Source: a virus. Taken from it: a stretch of DNA of 64,000 bases. The translations under genes and the position numbers were made by a program. The stretch lies in IMG/VR virus record IMGVR_UViG_3300035698_029839, positions 124,001 to 188,000 of that record; one strand, given 5' to 3'. Under the pieces are notes generated by a model that saw only the letters and a list, made by a program, of their open reading frames with translations, was not told the origin of the DNA and did no database searches. Position 1 is the first letter of the stretch. The number at the start of each line of letters is the position of its first letter. Of the stretch, positions 59,042 through 64,000 are shown piece after piece.

Positions 59042-59494
59042 GTGAATGATATTAAAACACTAGTAGATGTAGAACGTATTCTTGCAGAGCAGGGATATAA
59101 GCCACAACTGAATGAGAACAGTGTTGCTGTTCCAGTAGGTAGTGAGAGTGCCCCATTCCCATGTATTATCCTTATGGATGAAACAAATTTGACTATCAGT
59201 TGTGAGATTACAACTTGGGGTCAGATGACAAGCAAAATTACTGATGAGATGAAAGAAGATTTCTTTTTGAGTCTTCTGGATATGAACTCACAAACTCTTC
59301 CTTATGCTTTCAGTGTCCTAACTGATATTGATGGAGAAGGGGATGATAGAGAATCATGGCCTGTCGTGTTGATCGATAGTTTGGCAGTTGGAGATATCTC
59401 ACAGGACGAACTTCTTTCTTCTATGAGAAGTTTGAGTGCGGCTCTTTTAACGGCAAAAAATTTATTCGATGTTAGTCTTGTCGAATCTTTGTAA
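59042..59494 (+). CDS. YjfI-like protein (DUF2170)
   Basis: 150 residues, GTG start (TAGGAGT upstream). IKTLVDVERILAEQGYKP, SAPFPCIILMD and the long C-terminal helix pair match DUF2170/YjfI, which in E. coli precedes the PspA paralog YjfJ. Here too the next gene is PspA-like. Less A+T-rich than the surroundings, suggesting transfer from a bacterium. Confidence 0.78.
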   Translation: MNDIKTLVDVERILAEQGYKPQLNENSVAVPVGSESAPFPCIILMDETNLTISCEITTWGQMTSKITDEMKEDFFLSLLDMNSQTLPYAFSVLTDIDGEGDDRESWPVVLIDSLAVGDISQDELLSSMRSLSAALLTAKNLFDVSLVESL

Positions 59495-59532
59495 ACAATA
59501 ACTAATTAATAAGTAAGTAGGAGTGTTAAATT

Positions 59533-60204
59533 ATGGCAAAGTTTTGGAAAATGTTTAAAAACACTGTTCGTGAGAAAAAAGATCAGGCAGCAGAACAGAT
59601 GGCCGATCCCATTCGTGATGGTAAATTTGCTATCGAAGATTCAAAAAAGAAATTGGCTGAGATCCAAGCTAATATTGCAAAGTATTCAGCACAGATCAAA
59701 AAGAATCAACGTCAATTTGATACTGAAATGGCAGACGTGAAGAAATGGACTAATCTTGCGAAACAGGCGGCAGGGGCAGCTAATGAAGAAGATGTCCGTA
59801 AATGTATTACTCAAAAAACTCAGGCTCAGCAAAGAGCAGATAATCTTAAAGGTGTTATTGCCCAAGATGACAAAATGCTTAACAACATGAAGAATCAATG
59901 GCAGCAACATAACAACAAGGTTAGTCAGGCCGAGAGTAACCACTCTCAGTTGGCTGTTCGTAAGCAGATGGCAGAAGCTAGGAAAGAATTTGCCAAATCT
60001 TCTCAGGGTCTGGATTCGGATAATTGTTTTTCGGAGCTGGATAAACTTCAGGAATCAGTAGCATCTGATGAATGTGAAGCTGAGGCACTTGAAGAGTTGG
60101 CTCCTGTAAATGAGATTGAAGATATGTCAACTAAGTACGGTGCTTCTGGAGATTCGGCTGTTGATGACGAAGTGGCTAAGATGTTGGCAAATGCCAAAAA
60201 GTAA
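59533..60204 (+). CDS. PspA/IM30-family protein (YjfJ-like)
   Basis: 223 residues, almost wholly helical. Amphipathic N-terminal helix (FWKMFKNTVREKK), ADPIRDGKFAIEDSKKKLAE, then long coiled coils, as in PspA. PspA proteins oligomerise on stressed inner membranes and limit proton leak. Follows YjfI-like gene; terminator at 60228. Confidence 0.85.
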   Translation: MAKFWKMFKNTVREKKDQAAEQMADPIRDGKFAIEDSKKKLAEIQANIAKYSAQIKKNQRQFDTEMADVKKWTNLAKQAAGAANEEDVRKCITQKTQAQQRADNLKGVIAQDDKMLNNMKNQWQQHNNKVSQAESNHSQLAVRKQMAEARKEFAKSSQGLDSDNCFSELDKLQESVASDECEAEALEELAPVNEIEDMSTKYGASGDSAVDDEVAKMLANAKK

Positions 60205-60227
60205 TTAGTAGTCTTTTAACTATAATT

Positions 60228-60272
60228 GAAACTTCCTATTGGTGTGGAGATTGCTAATAGGAAGTTTTTTTT
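60228..60272 (+). terminator. Terminator after pspA-like gene
   Basis: AACTTCCTATT (60230-60240) pairs with AATAGGAAGTT (60256-60266), then a T-run. It lies between the PspA-like and channel genes, so the channel depends on read-through or an unseen promoter. Confidence 0.85.
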
Positions 60273-60287
60273 AAAAGGAAAAAGGTA

Positions 60288-61370
60288 ATGAAGAAAATAT
60301 TGATATTTTTAGTTTTGCTTATATCGTGTCAATTATCTTACGCAGAGGACATTGAACGGATAATAAAAATATATGTATCTAATATGAAACCGTGTGTTAT
60401 TATTGAAGATACAGAAAATAGTCACGTCCCTCCTATTATTTCTGGTTTTGAAATAGATCTGTGGAATGAGATAGGAAAAGACTTAAAGGCTCAAAGCATA
60501 ATTAAAAGTTGGGAATTTGTTCCTGTAACTTGGTCCGAATTAGAAAAGAATGTAAGGAATGGAAATGCAGATGTAACTTGTTCGGGTCTAACTATTCGTT
60601 CTAAGAGAATGGAGTGGGCTGATTTTTCTATTCCAACTATGAATTCTGGTTTAGGTATAATGATATTAAAAAATCCTGAAAAAAATTCTTTATTGTTTAA
60701 GTTTCAGGTTCTTTATGATGCTCTTGCAATGCCAGTAACATTGTTTGGATTGTTTGTAATAATCTTTTCTAATATTATATGGATGGCAGAAAAGAAGGGA
60801 GATGGAATTGATACTAAATATTTTCCAGGAATTTTTGAAGCAATATATTTTTGTATTGTAACTTGTTCTACGGTAGGATATGGAGATTATACTCCTAGAA
60901 GATGGACGACTAAAATAGTAACGATAGCACTTATATTCTGTGGTATTATTGCTTTTTGTAATTTCACAGCCTTATTATCTGCTGACTACACCACGGAAAA
61001 AATTTCAGGAGAAATTCAATCTCCACAAGATCTTAAAGGCAAAATAGTTTTAACTCAGATAGGAACAACAAGTGTAGATTACGTTAAGGGGCTAGGAGCA
61101 TCTAAGGTTAAGACTGTTGATGATATAGATAGTGCTTGTGATAATCTACTACTTGAGAGAGGTGATGCTGTAGTATTTGATCATCCTGTTCTTCTCAATT
61201 ATGTGAAAGAGAATCCTGATAAAGTGGAGTTGGTAAATGGTCTTTTCGATGAGCAGTATTATGGGTATGTATTCCCTAAGGGAAGTGATTTAAAGAGAGA
61301 TGTGGATATAGCTATTCTTAAACTCTATGAAGATGGGACTTATAGCAGGCTTTATAAAAAGTGGTTTTAA
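60288..61370 (+). CDS. Glutamate-receptor-like ligand-gated potassium channel
   Basis: 360 residues. Signal peptide 1-19; a periplasmic-binding-protein lobe (~25-130, SBP_bac_3 type, with ITSGLTIRSKRMEWADFS-like region); membrane helix ~147-167; pore helix and selectivity filter CSTVGYGDYTP (TVGYGD 195-200); second helix ~209-231; then the second ligand lobe (~243-360). This is the GluR0 arrangement with a potassium filter. Ligand probably an amino acid. AAAAGGAAA upstream. It sits with PspA and YjfI genes, a bacterial membrane-stress context. Confidence 0.9.
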   Translation: MKKILIFLVLLISCQLSYAEDIERIIKIYVSNMKPCVIIEDTENSHVPPIISGFEIDLWNEIGKDLKAQSIIKSWEFVPVTWSELEKNVRNGNADVTCSGLTIRSKRMEWADFSIPTMNSGLGIMILKNPEKNSLLFKFQVLYDALAMPVTLFGLFVIIFSNIIWMAEKKGDGIDTKYFPGIFEAIYFCIVTCSTVGYGDYTPRRWTTKIVTIALIFCGIIAFCNFTALLSADYTTEKISGEIQSPQDLKGKIVLTQIGTTSVDYVKGLGASKVKTVDDIDSACDNLLLERGDAVVFDHPVLLNYVKENPDKVELVNGLFDEQYYGYVFPKGSDLKRDVDIAILKLYEDGTYSRLYKKWF

Positions 61371-61377
61371 AAAACAT

Positions 61378-61405
61378 TTGAAAGTGAAAGCATTTGCCCT
61401 ATAAT
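61378..61405 (+). promoter_or_regulatory. Promoter, GTGAAA family, overlapping a terminator
   Basis: TTGAAA (61378-61383), GTGAAA (61384-61389), TATAAT (61400-61405), spacer 16. Its -10 is part of the 5' arm of the hairpin at 61397. Confidence 0.8.
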
Positions 61406-61455
61406 ATATAATTAGGTGAAAATATTGCCTTTGATTGTATATTATAGGGTTTTTT
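61397..61455 (+). terminator. Terminator hairpin sharing the -10 of the next promoter
   Basis: CCCTATAATATATAAT (61397-61412) pairs with ATTGTATATTATAGGG (61434-61449), 16 pairs with one wobble, followed by six T and then ATG 61456. It can end transcripts of the channel gene; RNA started at the overlapping promoter lacks most of the 5' arm and would pass. Confidence 0.75.
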
Positions 61456-61758
61456 ATGTCCAAAGAAAATCGTGATGAAATTGAAGAACGTCTTATGAAA
61501 AGATTTGAAGAACTAGATGATATTCCTAACTTAAATTTATCCGAGATGGAAGATACCATAAACAGATTTCTTAAAGAGACTGAAGGACAGTTGGCTCCAG
61601 AAATCATTAAACTTAAAAAAGAAATTAAAAAATTAGAAAAAAACGTTACAAAATGGAGGAATAGTAGTAATAAATTGTTGAAAGAAAATAAAAAATTAAA
61701 GAAAGAACTTAAAGAATATCAAGAATATTATGATCGATTTGATATTTTGGATTTATGA
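61456..61758 (+). CDS. Coiled-coil protein ending in the RFDILDL peptide
   Basis: 100 residues from ATG 61456. Acidic start (EERLMKRFEELDD), a Lys-rich coiled coil (~55-90), and the ending YYDRFDILDL. ATGA overlap with the next gene. Not otherwise recognised. Confidence 0.72.
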   Translation: MSKENRDEIEERLMKRFEELDDIPNLNLSEMEDTINRFLKETEGQLAPEIIKLKKEIKKLEKNVTKWRNSSNKLLKENKKLKKELKEYQEYYDRFDILDL

Positions 61759-62312
61759 AAAAAGATTTTTGCAAACAATGTGATAGAACTCTTTATAATA
61801 GGTACGGAGGTTTTTGTTCGAGTGCCTGTTGTATAGAGTTTTCTATTAAACATAATATTCTTTTTATAGATGCTATGTCATCTTATGGAGATCAAGAAAT
61901 AGAGAGATTGGAAGATGAAATTGCTCGTTCTGAATGTAATTACTCTGGAGTAGTAGGAGAGTACGGAGATATGGAAAGAATGTTTGATAAAGCTGATATT
62001 AAGATAAATAGTTTAAAAGAAAAAGTGGAAGAGTTAAAAAATATAGATTGGGAGGTAGTAGAAAAAGAAAGATTCGAAGAAGTAAAATTTAATGAAAGTC
62101 TCTTTGCGAAAATGGATAATATTAAAGTAGAGAGAGACGGAATAAAAGAAGAAAATAAGAAAGTTAAAGTAGAAAATAAGAAAGTTAAAGTAGAAAATAT
62201 TCTTATTCATGAGCAAAATTTAGATTTGCTTAAAACTATTAAAGATTTAAAAAGTCATTCTGATCGTTTTAAATTACTGGATCTCGGAATAGAATTGGAT
62301 TACGATGAATAA
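61755..62312 (+). CDS. Zinc-finger coiled-coil protein with RFKLLDL near its end
   Basis: 185 residues. CKQCDRTLYNRYGGFCSSACC is a treble-clef-like zinc motif at the N-terminus. A long coiled coil (~55-165) includes a tandem ENKKVKV repeat. SDRFKLLDLGIELDYDE closes the protein: the shared peptide with an acidic extension. Confidence 0.74.
   Translation: MKKDFCKQCDRTLYNRYGGFCSSACCIEFSIKHNILFIDAMSSYGDQEIERLEDEIARSECNYSGVVGEYGDMERMFDKADIKINSLKEKVEELKNIDWEVVEKERFEEVKFNESLFAKMDNIKVERDGIKEENKKVKVENKKVKVENILIHEQNLDLLKTIKDLKSHSDRFKLLDLGIELDYDE
62151..62198 (+). repeat. 21-base tandem repeat in coding sequence
   Basis: Two full copies of a 21-mer starting GAAAATAAGAAAG (62151-62171, 62172-62192) plus a partial third, coding ENKKVKV. 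In-frame expansion lengthens the coiled coil by one heptad. Confidence 0.85.
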
Positions 62313-63300
62313 AATTGTATGTGGAAATGCTTTAGATGAATTAAAAAAGTTAGAAGATGAAAGTATTGATCTTATCATTACTTCTCCTCCCTATTGGGGA
62401 CAAAGAAATTATTCGGAACATTCAGATGAGATAGGAAATGAAAAATATGTTTTTGAGTATTTAGATAATCTAGAAATTGTTTTTGCTGAATGTTTAAGAG
62501 TGTGTAAAATAACAGGTAGTATTATTTTTAATATTGGAGACAAATACATAAAAGGAGATCTTCATCTTATACCATATCGTTTTGCAATCAGGATGAAAGA
62601 GAAATATCACCCTCCTCTAAAACTTATAAATGAGATTACATGGGTTAAGACTAATCCAACTCCCAGACAATATGATAAAAGATTAATTAGTGCTACAGAG
62701 CCATTTTTTCATTTTGTTAAAAATAAAGATTACTATTATAATAGGACTGCTTTTTTAGATTATAATCAACCTATTAAAGCTAATACTTCTCCTAAAAAGG
62801 GTGAGAAATATAGAAAAATGATATATGATTCTAATTTGACTATAAAAGAAAAATTTAATGCTTTATTAAGTCTTCAAAAGACTCAACGGGAGCTTCTTCA
62901 GGGCAAAATAGCAGATTTTCGTATGAAGATACGAGGTATCCATAAGAAAGCCTTTGGAGGGCAATCTGGGGGTCGTAACAGCCAAATAGACAAGCAAGGA
63001 TATACTATAATTAGGATGTATGGAAAGAAGTTAAAAAGAGATGTTATAGAGAATTCTGTGGCAAATACAAAAAATATTGATCATCCAGCGGTTTTTCCCT
63101 TGAAAGTGATTACGGAATTGGTTAAACTACTTTCTAAAGAGAATAGTGTCGTTTTAGATCCTTTTTGCGGTAGTGGACAGGTATGTTTGGCTGCTAAGTC
63201 TTTAAATAGAAGATATTTAGGTATAGATTTAAATAAAAAATACTGTGAATTAGCCATAAAAAGATTACTTGGCATAAATAAGGTAGAAAGTGTATTATGA
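62305..63300 (+). CDS. DNA methyltransferase 2 (SPPYW)
   Basis: 331 residues. IITSPPYWGQRNYS (26-31 TSPPYW) and VVLDPFCGSGQVCLAAK near the C-terminus give the beta-class order; likely N4-cytosine type. No nuclease partner is beside it. Distinct from the enzyme at 49701 in its target region. ATGA overlap with the next gene. Confidence 0.88.
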   Translation: MNKIVCGNALDELKKLEDESIDLIITSPPYWGQRNYSEHSDEIGNEKYVFEYLDNLEIVFAECLRVCKITGSIIFNIGDKYIKGDLHLIPYRFAIRMKEKYHPPLKLINEITWVKTNPTPRQYDKRLISATEPFFHFVKNKDYYYNRTAFLDYNQPIKANTSPKKGEKYRKMIYDSNLTIKEKFNALLSLQKTQRELLQGKIADFRMKIRGIHKKAFGGQSGGRNSQIDKQGYTIIRMYGKKLKRDVIENSVANTKNIDHPAVFPLKVITELVKLLSKENSVVLDPFCGSGQVCLAAKSLNRRYLGIDLNKKYCELAIKRLLGINKVESVL

Positions 63301-64000
63301 TTTACATTAGAAAAAATGGTATATTTTATGAGAATGATTATAAACCTGAGACTGAAAAATATATCATGATAAAAATTGAGAGTGTTATCCCTTATTTGAA
63401 TGAAGTAATTCGTATTGATGCAGGAATTACTCTGGAGGATTTGTTTTCTATAATAGAAGAAGATGAAGATATTTTTAATGTAGTATTTGGATCTCATCTA
63501 GGACATTTTCCTCTTCGTCCATTTATTGATGAGATTAATAAAAATTGTCTACCAGAGAGTAGGGAAGAATTAGAGTTTATTGAATTATCGTGGGTGGCAG
63601 AACAATTCGATTATAAAAAATTCTATGAAAAATTCAAAGATGAAAAAAGAGATGAGAATAATATTTTTACTACACCTTCAGAGCCAGATGGTAGCGAAGT
63701 AAATGAGATCGACATTAATGTAGATGTTCACGGTTGGGGCAAATATGAGCCACAAGAGGATGAGGTATACGAGGAAGGAGAAGAACCTCCGACTCGTACA
63801 TGTTATGGTATTGATTTTATTCCCTTATACAGATTAAAACATTTATCTATTAAACTAAATAAAGATTTTATCTTAAGAGAAGACAAATACGATGGTAAGG
63901 AAAATATTGTAGTGCAGGGAGAAAAAGAATTTACAGTTTTTGAGGTATTCGGAGAGATACTTTCAGAAATAACATTTGCTGGGTTGCCAGAAGATAGGGA
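63297..64000 (+). CDS. Hypothetical protein, cut by the window end (partial)
   Basis: ATG 63297 overlaps the methyltransferase stop; the frame is open to base 64000 (234 codons). Begins IYIRKNGIFYENDYKPETEK; acidic, with a mid linker (EEGEEPPTRTCYG). Not recognised. Confidence 0.65.
   Translation, partial: MIYIRKNGIFYENDYKPETEKYIMIKIESVIPYLNEVIRIDAGITLEDLFSIIEEDEDIFNVVFGSHLGHFPLRPFIDEINKNCLPESREELEFIELSWVAEQFDYKKFYEKFKDEKRDENNIFTTPSEPDGSEVNEIDINVDVHGWGKYEPQEDEVYEEGEEPPTRTCYGIDFIPLYRLKHLSIKLNKDFILREDKYDGKENIVVQGEKEFTVFEVFGEILSEITFAGLPEDR

Noticed and set aside
1-64000. tRNA genes
   Set aside because: The only convincing T-arm with acceptor stem belongs to the tmRNA.
1-64000. CRISPR arrays or insertion sequences
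   Set aside because: Tandem simple repeats are present, but no spaced palindromic repeats and no transposase genes were seen.
1-64000. Global recoding of TAG
   Set aside because: Several genes end at TAG with normal RBS and start of the next gene right after, so TAG is read as stop.

Overview
This 64 kb window looks like the interior of a large, strongly A+T-rich double-stranded DNA phage genome. Genes are short and tightly packed, almost all on the + strand, with frequent ATGA or TAATG start/stop overlaps, AGGAG-type ribosome binding sites, and some GTG and TTG starts. The phage assignment rests on content: a private replication set, nucleotide enzymes, several homing endonucleases, DNA methyltransferases, sigma-like factors, a tmRNA, and dozens of small unknown or zinc-binding proteins. 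I see no capsid, portal or large terminase gene, so the virion block lies mostly elsewhere. The host is not determined; boxA-like sites and a Psp/Yjf-type operon suggest a Gram-negative bacterium. Layout: 0-6 kb holds a Lys-rich protein, a nucleotidyltransferase and a type IA topoisomerase split by an intein at its active site. 6-14 kb is a double-HNH endonuclease followed by many small accessory genes (MazG-like, DUF6794-like, deoxyribosyltransferase-like, dGTP diphosphohydrolase-like). 14-21 kb is a replication and transcription block: DnaX-like clamp loader, sigma-like factor, beta-type clamp, delta-like subunit, RuvC-like nuclease. 21-31 kb has a possible small-terminase-like protein, a large CCA-adding-enzyme fusion, a zincin, a C39-like peptidase, a glycosyltransferase, and a triplicated Cys-rich surface-type gene. 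31-37 kb has a PAS-histidine kinase, a vWA cassette, two minus-strand response regulators and thymidylate synthase. 37-44 kb is a run of small proteins, many ending in the same RF(D/E/K)ILDL peptide, plus an HNH-RNA ligase fusion and thioredoxin. 44-52 kb has SSB, an ATPase, HAD and HD hydrolases, a NUMOD3 endonuclease, a kinase, a methyltransferase next to a PD-(D/E)XK nuclease, and dCMP deaminase. 52.8-53.7 kb is an RNA locus: a consensus sigma-70 promoter, two structured RNA segments each followed by a boxA-like site, then a tmRNA. 55-57 kb has two more sigma-like factors and a Nudix protein. 57.5-61.4 kb is a membrane-stress-type operon (YjfI/DUF2170, PspA, glutamate-receptor-like potassium channel). 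61.4-64 kb has two more RFDILDL-type proteins, a second methyltransferase and a gene cut by the window edge. A shared promoter pattern (TTGAAA, directly followed by GTGAAA, then TATAAT after 16 bases) recurs through the window and probably organises early or middle transcription. The most notable items are the shared terminal peptide, the RNA locus with its tmRNA, and the Psp/potassium-channel operon. All calls are from reading the sequence; no database search was run.
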